From Lutibaculum sp963816555 (GTDB taxonomy: Bacteria; Pseudomonadota; Alphaproteobacteria; Rhizobiales; Tepidamorphaceae), in assembly GCA_963816555.1 (NCBI GenBank), contig CAWFLD010000004.1, positions 1 to 64,000 on the forward strand: DNA of 64,000 bases, given 5' to 3'. Shown here piece after piece: positions 9,472-18,213 of this stretch (positions are counted from its first letter, which is position 1; each line of letters begins with the position of its first letter). The notes beneath the pieces were generated by a model that had not been told where the DNA came from, searched no databases, and saw only the letters and a program-made list of their open reading frames with translations. The position numbers were made by a program, and so were the translations under genes.

Positions 9472-9979
9472 TTGCCAAGACACGATTTCGATGCCGCAGC
9501 GGTGACCTCGCGCCTCGCGGAGGCAGCGGCCGGAGCCGACCAGCCGCAGCCGCTCTACCGCGGCCGCGGAGGAGATCACGCGCGAGATCCTCGGCCACCG
9601 GCTCTTCACCATCCTCGCCTTCCGCGAGGAGCTCGGCGAGGTCGAGCGAATGCATTCGAGCCGGCCCGCCGAATACCGGCTGCTCGGGCGCAAGAAGATG
9701 GGCCCGACCCCGTGGGGAGACGTCGTGCTCAAGGCCGGCCGGCCCTGGTTCGGCCGCTCCGCGGACGACATACGCTGGGCCTTCCCGGACCACGAGCTGA
9801 TCCTGTCGCTCGGCTGCGAGATGTGCCTCAACGCGCCGGTGCGCTACGACGGCCGCGTGCTGGGCGTCATCAGCGTCCTCGACGGTCCCGGCGCCTACGA
9901 GGAGGCCGACCTTTCGCTGGTGACCCTGATCGCGCCGCACCTCGTGCCGGCGCTCCTGCTTTCCGACCAGAGCCTCTGA
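9472..9979 (+). CDS. stand-alone GAF-domain protein in catabolic operon (one frame break)
   Basis: About 168 residues after removal of one extra base near 9562. The start is TTG 9472 with GGAG upstream. The sequence is essentially one GAF-like fold: a helical N-terminus (RLAEAAAGADQPQPLYRAA), EILGHRLFTILAF, then WFGRSADDIRWAFPDHELIL, CEMCLNAPVRYDGRVLGVISVLD and a C-terminal helix. No output domain (kinase, HTH, cyclase) is attached. Its position between transporter and amidohydrolase suggests a role in the pathway as a small-molecule binding or enzymatic domain rather than classical signalling. Function unknown. Confidence 0.72.
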
Positions 9980-9990
9980 GGAGACGTGAC

Positions 9991-11217
9991 GTGACAGCCT
10001 TCATCTTCGAGAACGCCTCGGTTCTGGACGTCGAGGCGGGGGACATCCTGCCGGACCGCTCCGTGGCGGTGCGCGACGGCCGCATCGACGAGATCTCCGA
10101 GGGGTCCATCCAGGCCTCCGACGCGACGCGCATCGACCTCAAGGGCAAGACGCTGATGCCCGGCCTGATCGACTGCCACGTCCACGTGACGGCGATCAGC
10201 GCCAACTTCGCCGAGCTCGCCCGCACCTCGCCCTTCTACGTCTCCGCCAAGGCCGGCGAGATCATGAACGGGATGCTGCGCCGCGGCTTCACCACGGTGC
10301 GCGACGTCGGCGGCGCCGACCACGGCCTCGCCCGCGCCGTCGAGGAAGGCCTGATCGACGCGCCGCGGCTCATGTTCTGCGGCAAGGCGCTGTCGCCGAC
10401 GGGCGGCCACGGCGACGTGCGCGGCCCCGGCGTCGAGGGCTACGAGACGCCCTACAACCAGCCCGGCCTCGGCTACATCGTCGACGGCGTGCCGGAGGTG
10501 CGGCGGGCGGCGCGCGGCGAGATCCGCCGCGGCGCCCACCACATCAAGATCATGGGCGGCGGCGGCATCTCCTCGCCGACCGACCGGATCTCGTCGGACC
10601 AGTTCTCCGAGGAGGAGATCGCGGCGGTCGTCGAGGAAGCCAACATGGCGAACCTCTACGTCGCGGTGCATTCCTACGCGGCGCGCTCGATCGAGCGCTG
10701 CGTCAGGCTCGGCGTGCGCTCCATCGAGCACGGCAACCTCGCCACCGAGGACACGATCAAGCTCATGAAGAAGCACGACGCGTTCCTCGTGCCGACGCTC
10801 GCGATCTTCCGGGCGCTCGTCGAGGAAGGCGTCCAGGCCGGCCTGCCGGAAGAGCTCGTCAGCAAGACGTACGAGGTCCTCGACGCCGGCATCAACGCCG
10901 TCGAGATGGCCTACCGGGCGGGCGTGCCGATGGCCTACGGCACCGACCTGCTGGGCGTCATGCACCGGCGCCAGCTGACCGAGTTCTCGCTGCGCAAGGA
11001 GGTCATTCCGCCGGCCGACCTCGTGCGCGCGGCGACGATCAACGGCGCGAAGCTGATCCGGCGGGAGGCGGAGCTCGGGCTCGTCCGGTCCGGCTACCTC
11101 GCGGACATGATCGTGGTCGACGGCAACCCGCTCGACGACATCGCCGTCATGGAAGACCCCGAGCGCTCGCCGCTGCTCGTCATGAAGGGCGGCAAGGTCC
11201 TCGTCGACCGCATGTGA
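9991..11217 (+). CDS. metal-dependent amidohydrolase (imidazolonepropionase/prolidase-like)
   Basis: A 408-residue member of the amidohydrolase superfamily. The metal ligands are visible in order: DCHVHV near residue 60, a lysine in HHIKIMGGGG that is probably the bridging carboxylated lysine, histidines in VAVHSYAARSIE and SIEHGN, and the aspartate in AYGTDLLG. The GTG at 9991 follows GAGGAG and gives the expected short beta-domain start. As the last gene of the HyuAB-TRAP operon it probably hydrolyses an amide, either the imported compound or the HyuAB product. Cytoplasmic; no signal peptide. Confidence 0.88.
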   Translation: MTAFIFENASVLDVEAGDILPDRSVAVRDGRIDEISEGSIQASDATRIDLKGKTLMPGLIDCHVHVTAISANFAELARTSPFYVSAKAGEIMNGMLRRGFTTVRDVGGADHGLARAVEEGLIDAPRLMFCGKALSPTGGHGDVRGPGVEGYETPYNQPGLGYIVDGVPEVRRAARGEIRRGAHHIKIMGGGGISSPTDRISSDQFSEEEIAAVVEEANMANLYVAVHSYAARSIERCVRLGVRSIEHGNLATEDTIKLMKKHDAFLVPTLAIFRALVEEGVQAGLPEELVSKTYEVLDAGINAVEMAYRAGVPMAYGTDLLGVMHRRQLTEFSLRKEVIPPADLVRAATINGAKLIRREAELGLVRSGYLADMIVVDGNPLDDIAVMEDPERSPLLVMKGGKVLVDRM

Positions 11218-11246
11218 GGTCGTCTCCCGCCGCGGGCCGCGTCTGC

Positions 11247-12609
11247 TCAGGAGGAGCGGGCGTCGTCGCGCGGCGGCAGGACGAGCGACGCGACGAGCCC
11301 GCCCTCGTGCGGGCTCTCGAGGCGCAGCTCGCCGCCGATGCGTGCCATGGCGAGCTGCGCGATCGACAGGCCCAGGCCGCTGCCCGACGGCGACCTGTGG
11401 CGCCCCCGGAAGAAGCGCTCGGTGGCGCGTGCGATGTCATCGGGCGCCATGCCCGGGCCGCGATCCTCGACCTCGACACCGCGCTCCGCCGACGCGGCAG
11501 CGCACGGTGCCGCCTTCGGGCGAGTGCAGCACCGCGTTTTCCAGCACGTTGCGCAGGGCGAGGCGGAAGAACTCGGGCTCGACCCGGGCGGTCGCCGCCT
11601 CGCCCGCCACGTCGATCGTGACGCCGCGCGCCTCGCACAGCGGCGCGAGGTCGGCAGCGGTGCGGACGGCGAGGTCGCGAAGATCGCGCTCCTCGACGGC
11701 GACCTCGGCCGCCGCGGCCTCCATGCTCGCGAGGTCGAGGAGCTGGCGCGCCAGCCGGCTCGTGCGGTCGACGCCGAGGACGATCTGCCTCAGCGCGGCG
11801 GCCTGGATCTCGGTGTCGCCGCTGGCCAGCGCGATCTGCGCCTGGGTCTTGAGGCCGGCGAGCGGCGTCTTGAGCTCGTGGGCGGCGAAGGCGGTGAAGC
11901 TGCGCTCGCGCTCGCGCGCCTCCTCGACGCGGCGAAAGAGGCCGTTGAGGGCGGCGAGCGGCGGGTCGAGCTCGCGCGGCGCGTTCGCCGTCGGCAGCGG
12001 CCGCAGATCGTCGGCCGGACGGAGCGCCAGCGCCTCCGCCATCCGGTTCAGCGGAAGAAGCCCGCGCCGCACGCTCAGCCAGATGAGCAGCGCCATGATG
12101 GGCACCAGCACGGCCGCCGGCAGGATGAGCCCGGCGATCACGTCGTTCACGAGGCCCCGCCGCACCGACAGGTTGTCGCCGACGAGCACGCGCACGCCGA
12201 GCGCCTCGTTGCGCACGGCGTAGACGCGCCACGTCTCGCCGTCGATCGAGGCTTCCGAGAAGCCCGCCTGCGCCGGCGACAGCTCGGCGGACGGCGCGCT
12301 CTCGGAGCGGCCGACGAGATCGCCCGACAGCGACCAGATCTGGCAGGAGAGCTGGTGGCGGTAGTCGCCGCCGACGCCGAACGCGGGCGGCGCGTCCGTC
12401 TCCGTCGCGCCGGCCGCGGCGGCGGCGACCTCGACGCGGTGGTCGGCGAGCAGCGAATCCACCATGCGCGCGGCTTCCATCAGGCGCGCGTCGAGCACCC
12501 GCTCCACCTCGTGCTGCGTGCTCAGGTAGATCCACGCCACCGCCGACAGCCAGGCGGCGCCGGTGGCGGCCAGCAGGATGACGATCAGCCGGGCGCGGAT
12601 CGACCTCAT
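11247..12609 (-). CDS. sensor histidine kinase of QseC/TctE type (one frame break)
   Basis: About 453 residues after correction. A first membrane helix lies at residues 5-27, a periplasmic loop of about 130 residues follows, and a second helix (VNDVIAGLILPAAVLVPIMALLIW) precedes a HAMP-like linker. The H box is FAAHELKTPLAGLK, the N box NVLENAVLHSPEGG, the G boxes EDRGPGMAPDD and GSGLGLSIAQ. One extra base near 11487 splits the N and G boxes into different frames. Its ATG overlaps the stop of the response regulator gene, so the pair is co-translated. Confidence 0.88.
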
Positions 12610-13271
12610 GCCGGCCCTCCGGCGAGCCTGTAGCCGACGCCGCGCACCGTCTCGATCAGGCCGGGGCCGAGCTTCGCCCTGAGATGGTGGACGTGGACCT
12701 CGATGGCGTTGCTCTCGATCTCCTCCTGCCAGCCGTAGAGCGCGGATTCGAGCGCCACCTTGGCGACGATCGTGCCGGGGCGCTCCATCAGCATGCGGAG
12801 CACCGCGAACTCGCGGCGCGTCAGCTCGACCGCGCGGCCGGCGCGGGTGGCGCTGAGGCTCGCCGGGTCGAGCGCGATGTCGCGCCACTCGATGAGCCCC
12901 GAGGCGCGGCCCGAGCGCCGCCGCGCGATGGCACGCAGGCGGGCCGAAAGCTCGCCGAGGTCGAACGGCTTGCCGAGATAGTCGTCGGCGCCGGCGTCGA
13001 GGCCGGCGATCCGGTCGGCCGTCTGGTCGCGCGCGGTCAGGAGCAGGACGGGCGTCGCGTCGCCGCGCCGGCGCATCTCGGCGAGCACGTCGAGCCCCTC
13101 GCCGTCCGGCAGCATCAGGTCGAGCACCAGCGCGTCGTACCGGTCGGCCTGCAACGCCGCGCGCGCGTCCTCGCAGCTCGACACGGCGTCGACCGTCAGG
13201 CCGCCGAGGCCGAGCCCGACCTTCAGGCCGTCGAGCAGGACGGGATCGTCCTCGACGACGAGCACCCGCAT
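12606..13271 (-). CDS. OmpR-family response regulator (QseB/PmrA-like)
   Basis: A 221-residue response regulator. Receiver domain residues 1-115: acidic pair EDD at 7-9, phosphorylated aspartate in LVLDLMLPDG, threonine in LLLTARD and lysine in LGKPFD. The C-terminal winged helix of OmpR/PhoB type has LTRREFAVLRMLMERPG and NAIEVHVHHLRAKLG. The gene is divergent from the DsbD-like operon, and a perfect CTTAAG-N5-CTTAAG box lies in the gap. That matches the DNA site known for PmrA/QseB regulators, so it probably controls both its own operon and the redox operon. Confidence 0.92.
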   Translation of the reverse strand: MRVLVVEDDPVLLDGLKVGLGLGGLTVDAVSSCEDARAALQADRYDALVLDLMLPDGEGLDVLAEMRRRGDATPVLLLTARDQTADRIAGLDAGADDYLGKPFDLGELSARLRAIARRRSGRASGLIEWRDIALDPASLSATRAGRAVELTRREFAVLRMLMERPGTIVAKVALESALYGWQEEIESNAIEVHVHHLRAKLGPGLIETVRGVGYRLAGGPA

Positions 13272-13323
13272 CTTCCGATAGCTCCCGTGTTCGTGATCAC
13301 CGCTGCCGGGGTCGGCCACGCGC

Positions 13324-13340
13324 CTTAAGGCTGCCTTAAG
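13324..13340. promoter_or_regulatory. PmrA/QseB-type direct-repeat box
   Basis: CTTAAG at 13324-13329 and again at 13335-13340, five bases apart. This is an exact match to the known PmrA/BasR half-site arrangement. It lies 53 bases upstream of the response regulator start and 58 bases upstream of the DsbD-like start, in the only gap between the two divergent operons. Confidence 0.7.
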
Positions 13341-13397
13341 CCGGTCCGCCGACACCGCCGGCCTCCGACGAAGGCGAACACCAGCACGAGGGCGATC

Positions 13398-15234
13398 GTG
13401 AGACCGGTCCTGACGTTCCTGATTCTCCTGGCGAGCCTGCTGCCGCTGCAGGCTGCGCCGCTGCCGGCCGACGACGCCTTCGCGCTGTCCGCATCCCGAA
13501 CGCGCGGACGGCCGGCTCGAGCTGCACTGGGACATCGCCGAGGGCCACTACCTCTACCGCGACAAGTTCCGCCTGGTCGAGGAGGCAACCGGCGAGCCCG
13601 TCCCGTTCTCCGTCTCGCCGGGCACCGAGAAGGAGGACCCGGCCTTCGGCACCGTCACGGTCCACTTCGGCGAGGCCGTCGTCACGCCGGCGGACGCGCC
13701 TGCATCCGGCCTGAAGGTGACGTACCAGGGCTGCGAGGAGGACGGGATCTGCTACCGGCCGGAGACGCGCATCGTCGATCCGCAGACGCTGGCCGTGGAG
13801 CATCCGGCATCGACGGGAGGCACGCCCTCCGGCTGGAGCACGGGCGACGCCGCCTTCTCCCCGGCGGCCACGCCTGCAGCGCCGGCTGCGAAGGCCACCG
13901 CGGAGGCTCCGGCGAGCTCTGCCGCACCGGACGACAATGGCTCCGGCCAGGGCCTCGTCTCCTCGCTTCTCGCCGACGGCGGCCATCTCTGGGTGATCGC
14001 GAGCTTCCTCGTGTTCGGCATCCTGCTGGCCGCGACGCCCTGCGTGTTCCCGATGTACCCGATCGTGGCGGCGGCGCTCGGCCGCGAGGGCGAGCGCCTG
14101 ACGGCGCTGCGCGGCTTCTCGCTGTCGGCGGTCTACGTCGTCTTCCTCGCCCTCGCCTTCGGCCTGCTCGGGGCGGCCGCGGGCTTCACGGGCCAGAACC
14201 TGCAGCTCCTCCTGCAGTCGCCGTGGATGCTCGGCGTCGTCGCCGCGATCTTCGTCGCCCTCGCCCTCTCGATGTTCGGCCTCTACGACCTGCAGCTGCC
14301 CTCCGCCTGGACCTCCCGCATCGCCGGCGCCACCGCGACCCGCGGCGGCTCCCACCGCAGCATGGCCGTGCTCGGCTTCTCCTCGGCGCTGATCGTCGGC
14401 CCCTGCGTCACCGCCCCCCTCGCCGGCGCCTTCCTCTACATCGCCCAGACGCAGGACTGGCAGCTCGGCGCCGTGGCGCTGTTCGCGCTCGGGATCGGCA
14501 AGGGCATCCCGCTCGTCATCCTCAGCACGTTCGGCTCGGGCCTGCTTCCGCGTGCGGGCGCGTGGATGGACGCGGTCAAGCGGCTGTTCGGCTTCGTCTT
14601 CCTCGGCAGCGCGATCTGGCTCGCCGCGCCGCTCCTGCCGGCCGGTCTCGACCTCGCCCTCTTTTCCGCGCTGCTGGTCGGACTGGCGACGTTCGCCTTC
14701 ACGATCTCGGCCGGCGCGGCGGGGGCAGGCCTCGTCCTCGGCCGGACGGCCGGCGCCGTGGCGGCGCTCTACGCCGTCATCCTGGGCCTCGGCGCCGCCT
14801 CCGGCGGGACGGATCCGCTTCAGCCGCTCGCGCAGTTCGCCCGCGCGGGCGGCGCGCCCGCGGCCGAGCTGGCATTCGACGACGTCGGCAGCGAGACGGA
14901 GCTCCGGGCCGTGCTGTCCGACGCCTCGGCCGCCGGGCAGGCGACGCTCGTCTACTTCACCGCCGACTGGTGCGTCAGCTGCTACACGATCGAGCGCAGG
15001 GTCCTGCCGGACCGGGACGTGCGCACCGCGCTCGCGCCGCTGCGCCTCGTGAAGGCGGATCTCAGCGAGATCGCGCCCGGCGAAGACGCGCTGATGAAGG
15101 ACGTCGGCGTCGTGGGGCCGCCGACCATGGTGTTCTTCGGCCCCGATGCGGCCGAGGTGCCGGGCACGCGCCTCGTGGGAGAGGTCGATCCGGAGAGCCT
15201 CGCCGCGTCCGCCGCACGGGCGGGAGGGGCGTGA
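13398..15234 (+). CDS. DsbD/ScsB-family protein-disulfide reductase (one frame break)
   Basis: About 611 residues after correction. After a signal peptide (RPVLTFLILLASLLPLQAAP) comes a DsbD-alpha domain with the cysteine pair in YQGCEEDGICYRPET. The eight-helix beta domain has cysteines in ATPCVFPMYP and GPCVTAPLAG. The C-terminal thioredoxin-like gamma domain has DWCVSC. This is the full relay that carries electrons from cytoplasmic thioredoxin to periplasmic partners. The frame breaks at about 13497 in a CCC run. The start is GTG 13398 after GAGGG. It overlaps the following TlpA-like gene (TGATG). The gene set resembles ScsB-ScsD-ScsC. Confidence 0.88.
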
Positions 15235-16055
15235 TGGGCGGCGTGACAATCGGGCCGCTGGTGTTCGACGCCGACCGGCTGGCGGCGATCGCCGGTATCG
15301 TGACCTTCCTGGTTGCGGCCTCTCTGATGGCCTGGCGCCTCGGCTCCGAGATCGCCACATGGTCGTGGCGTGCCCTCCTCGTCGGGATCCTCGGTGCCCG
15401 CGCCGGGCACGTCGTGACCCATTGGCCGGCCTTCCTGCAGGAGCCGCTCCGGATCTTCGCGTTCTGGCAGGGCGGGTTCTTCGTCGAGCTGGGCCTGCTG
15501 CTCGCGGCGCTGACGGTCTTCTTCCTGCCGACCGCCCTGCTGCGCTGGTCGAGCGTCGTGCCGCTGGCGGCCGGGCTCCTCGTCTGGAGCATGGCCTGGC
15601 AGCTGACGGCGGCGGACGGACGCGGCCTTCCCGACGGAAGCTACGCCACCCTCGAGGGCGGGCGTTTCCGCTTCGCGCCGCCGGGACGACCGCTCGTCCT
15701 CAACCTCTGGGCCTCCTGGTGCCCTCCGTGCCGCCGCGAGATGCCCATGATGGCGGCCGCCGCGCGCGACATGCCCGGCACCGGCTTCATCTTCGCCAAC
15801 CAGGGGGAGAGCGGCGCCACGGTCCGCGACTTCCTCGGCAGACAGAGCCTCGACCTTCGCCCCGTGCTCCTCGACACGCTGGGCCAGGTCTCGCTGCACT
15901 ACGAGACGCCGGGCCTGCCGGCGACGCTCTTCATCGCCTCCGACGGCACCCTGCGCGACGTCCATCTCGGCGAAATCTCGCGGGAAATCCTGAACGACAA
16001 GATCGCCCGCCTTGCGGGCTCCAGAGAAGGAGACCTCCTTGCCGCCCCTTACTAG
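15234..16055 (+). CDS. membrane-anchored TlpA/ScsD-like thioredoxin
   Basis: A 273-residue protein. The first 125 residues hold several hydrophobic helices with an Lgt-like look (GARAGHVVTHW, FWQGGFFVE). A periplasmic TlpA-type thioredoxin domain follows with WASWCPPCRREM (cysteines about 163 and 166) and the cis-proline GLPATLFIA. It probably reduces substrate proteins at the outer face of the inner membrane, recharged by the DsbD-like protein, whose stop codon it overlaps. Combined membrane and TlpA domains of this kind are known as TlpA-family disulfide reductases; the specific client is unknown. Confidence 0.86.
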   Translation: MGGVTIGPLVFDADRLAAIAGIVTFLVAASLMAWRLGSEIATWSWRALLVGILGARAGHVVTHWPAFLQEPLRIFAFWQGGFFVELGLLLAALTVFFLPTALLRWSSVVPLAAGLLVWSMAWQLTAADGRGLPDGSYATLEGGRFRFAPPGRPLVLNLWASWCPPCRREMPMMAAAARDMPGTGFIFANQGESGATVRDFLGRQSLDLRPVLLDTLGQVSLHYETPGLPATLFIASDGTLRDVHLGEISREILNDKIARLAGSREGDLLAAPY

Positions 16056-16746
16056 TCACCTGCTGCGCCCGATCTCCAGGATCGCGATCCTGGCGGGCCT
16101 CGCGCTCGGCCTCGCCGCGTGCGCGACCACCGAGCCGCCTGCGCCCCAGGCGAGCACGGGATGGAACGTCGACCCCAGCTACGCCCGCATGTACGCGGCC
16201 GAGACCGACGGCGACTGGACCATTCCCGCCATCGACGTCGGCAACATCGACCCGCGCTACCTCCGGCAGGTCGTCGACTACGACACCGACTATCCCGTCG
16301 GCACGGTCGTCGTGGATCCCTATGCGCGCTTCCTCTACCTCGTGATGGAGAACGGCAAGGCGATGCGCTACGGCGTCGGCGTGGCGAAGGCGGGCATGCA
16401 GTTCGACGGCGAGGCGACGATCGCCCGCAAGGCGCAGTGGCCGCACTGGACGCCGACCCGGAACATGATCGAGCGCGAGCCGGACCGCTACGGCCCGCTG
16501 GCCGACGGCATGGACGGCGGCATCCGCAACCCGCTCGGCGCCCGCGCGCTCTATCTCTACAAGAACGGCCGCGACACGCTCTATCGCCTGCACGGCACGA
16601 CCGAGCCGTGGTCGATCGGCAAGCGGGTGTCGTCGGGCTGCATCCGGCTCTTCAACCAGGACATCATCGACCTCTACAAGCGCGTGCCCAAGGGCTCGAA
16701 GGTCGTCGTCCTCGACAAGGCTCACTCGGGACAGGGAGAAACCTGA
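16039..16746 (+). CDS. L,D-transpeptidase (YkuD domain) lipoprotein
   Basis: A 235-residue lipoprotein. The TTG at 16039 has GGAG six bases upstream and yields a signal sequence with lipobox LAAC (cysteine 28). The YkuD catalytic domain shows LHGTTEPWSIG followed by SSGCIRLFNQDI, containing the catalytic His and Cys. Such enzymes form 3-3 crosslinks in peptidoglycan or attach lipoproteins to it. It overlaps the end of the TlpA-like gene by 17 bases, so it is embedded in the thiol-redox operon. Its catalytic thiol would need to be kept reduced in the periplasm, which could explain the company (inference). Confidence 0.88.
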   Translation: MPPLTSHLLRPISRIAILAGLALGLAACATTEPPAPQASTGWNVDPSYARMYAAETDGDWTIPAIDVGNIDPRYLRQVVDYDTDYPVGTVVVDPYARFLYLVMENGKAMRYGVGVAKAGMQFDGEATIARKAQWPHWTPTRNMIEREPDRYGPLADGMDGGIRNPLGARALYLYKNGRDTLYRLHGTTEPWSIGKRVSSGCIRLFNQDIIDLYKRVPKGSKVVVLDKAHSGQGET

Positions 16747-16750
16747 CGCC

Positions 16751-17363
16751 ATGCTGCACAGACGAGATTTCATCGCCACCGCCGCGGCGGGCACCGCGGC
16801 CCTCACGCTCGGCCCACGCCTCGCGGCGGCGCGCGAGCTGACCGTCGAGGAGGTGCTGCGCGACCCCGACGCGCCCGTCCTCGGCAACCCCGACGGCGAC
16901 GTCACGGTGGTCGAGTTCTTCGACTACCAGTGCCCCTACTGCAAGAAGACGCTTTCCCGACGTCCTGAAGGCGGTCGAGGCGGACGGCAAGACCCGCCTC
17001 GTCATGAAGGACTGGCCGATCTTCGGGGAGGCCTCGACCTATGCCTCGAGGCTCGTCCTCGCCGCCGGGGTCGCCGGCCACTACGAGGACGCGCACCGGG
17101 CGCTGATGGGGACCGAAGGCAAGCTGACGAAGGAGCAGATCGACGCCAGGCTCGGCGAGGCCGGCTTCAACACGGACCGGCTGATGAAGGCCTACCAGGC
17201 GCACGCGGAGCGCATCGACGGCCTTCTCGCGCGCAACAACCTGCAGGCCGAGGCCTTCCGCTTCCGCGGCACGCCCTCCTACGTGGTGCAGACGACGCTC
17301 TATCCCGGCGTGATGAAGCAGAGCGATCTCGCGCAGGCGATCGACGAAGCCCGGGCCAAGTAG
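16751..17363 (+). CDS. DsbA/ScsC-family thiol-disulfide protein (one frame break)
   Basis: About 203 residues after correction. The N-terminus MLHRRDFIATAAAGTAALTLG resembles a Tat-type or long signal peptide, followed by a short helical region and the thioredoxin fold. The active site is FFDYQCPYCKKT (cysteines 61 and 64) and the cis-proline loop is FRGTPSYVV. One extra C near 16952 shifts the frame directly after the active site. In ScsC-like proteins this domain works as an isomerase or oxidase coupled to ScsB; here the DsbD-like gene heads the same operon. Confidence 0.87.
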
Positions 17364-17384
17364 CGCCCGCGCCGTCCCGCGGGG

Positions 17385-17972
17385 TCAGTCCTGCGGGACG
17401 AGGCCCCTGTCTTCCACCGCGGCGGCCTGGTGCGGCCGCGGCGCGAGCACGCCGCCGGCCCAGGCGAGGATCTCGTCGCGGTCGGGGGCGAGGGTCGTGC
17501 CGAGCCCGCCGTGGAAGGCCTCCCAGGCCTCCCGGTAGTCCTCGCGCACGCCGATCAGGACGGGCACGTCCTCGCAGACGGCGCGCTCGAGAAGCTGCCG
17601 GAGCCCGTAGCCTTCGGATTCGGCCCGGCCGAAGCGGTTGAGGATCAGGATCTCGACGTCGCCCGACAGCTCCGCCTCGAGCCGGCCGGCGACGTCCGAG
17701 ATCGCCTGCGGGTCGAGCCGGCAGCCGCGGGCCTCGCGGCCGCGATTCTCGAGGATGGGCAGGTCCCAGTCGCCGCGCAGGCCGCGCAGGCGAAGCTCCC
17801 GCGAGCCCGTCGCGGGATCGTGGGTGACGGCCTGCAGCGCGCCGCCGACGCGCACGCCGCCCTGCCGCAGCGAGCCGGCGACGTCGGCCAGGACGGAATT
17901 GATCGGCGCGCGCGAGGCGAAGATCACTCCGGCCAGCCGGCATGCAAAGTCCGTCGTCGCGCGTTCGCTCAC
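17385..17972 (-). CDS. DUF2478 domain protein
   Basis: A 195-residue protein recognised from DUF2478 landmarks: the N-terminal P-loop-like segment ACRLAGVIFAS, the QAVTHDPATGSRELRLRGL stretch, and the conserved ILILNRFGRAESEGYGLRQLLERA. DUF2478 proteins are often found near molybdenum or nitrogen-oxide genes and are thought to resemble NTPases, but the role is not established. It starts at GTG 17972 and is divergent from norC, sharing a gap that contains an NnrR-type box, so it may belong to the same NO regulon. Confidence 0.78.
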   Translation of the reverse strand: MSERATTDFACRLAGVIFASRAPINSVLADVAGSLRQGGVRVGGALQAVTHDPATGSRELRLRGLRGDWDLPILENRGREARGCRLDPQAISDVAGRLEAELSGDVEILILNRFGRAESEGYGLRQLLERAVCEDVPVLIGVREDYREAWEAFHGGLGTTLAPDRDEILAWAGGVLAPRPHQAAAVEDRGLVPQD

Positions 17973-18094
17973 GAGGCGAAGCCCTCCCCTGCGGTTCCTG
18001 CGGCCGCAGCCTGCGACCGTTCGTTCCTCCAGCTAAGCAGACGCGCCCCGCACCGCAAGCGCAAGGGCCGCGGCCGGGCGAGATGTGCGGAAGT

Positions 18095-18108
18095 TTGTCG
18101 CGCGACAA
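18095..18108. promoter_or_regulatory. NnrR/DNR-type box upstream of norC
   Basis: TTGTCGCGCGACAA is a perfect 14-base palindrome of the TTG-N8-CAA form bound by NO-responsive Crp/Fnr regulators (NnrR, DNR). It is centred about 108 bases before the norC start and about 130 bases before the DUF2478 start in the divergent gap. Confidence 0.72.
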
Positions 18109-18180
18109 CGTTCGCGGCCTTCGGCGCCGGTAACCACTCCCCATCGGCCGGATCTGCCGGCGACTTCAGGGGGACAAGCC

Positions 18181-18213
18181 ATGCCCGAGACAAAGCGGAG
18201 CGCCGCACCATGA
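18181..18213 (+). other. possible 10-codon leader ORF overlapping norC start
   Basis: An ATG at 18181 preceded by AGGGGGA opens a reading frame MPETKRSAAP that stops at 18213. The stop overlaps the norC ATG (ATGA). It has the better ribosome site of the two starts, so it may couple translation of norC. It could equally be chance. Confidence 0.3.
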
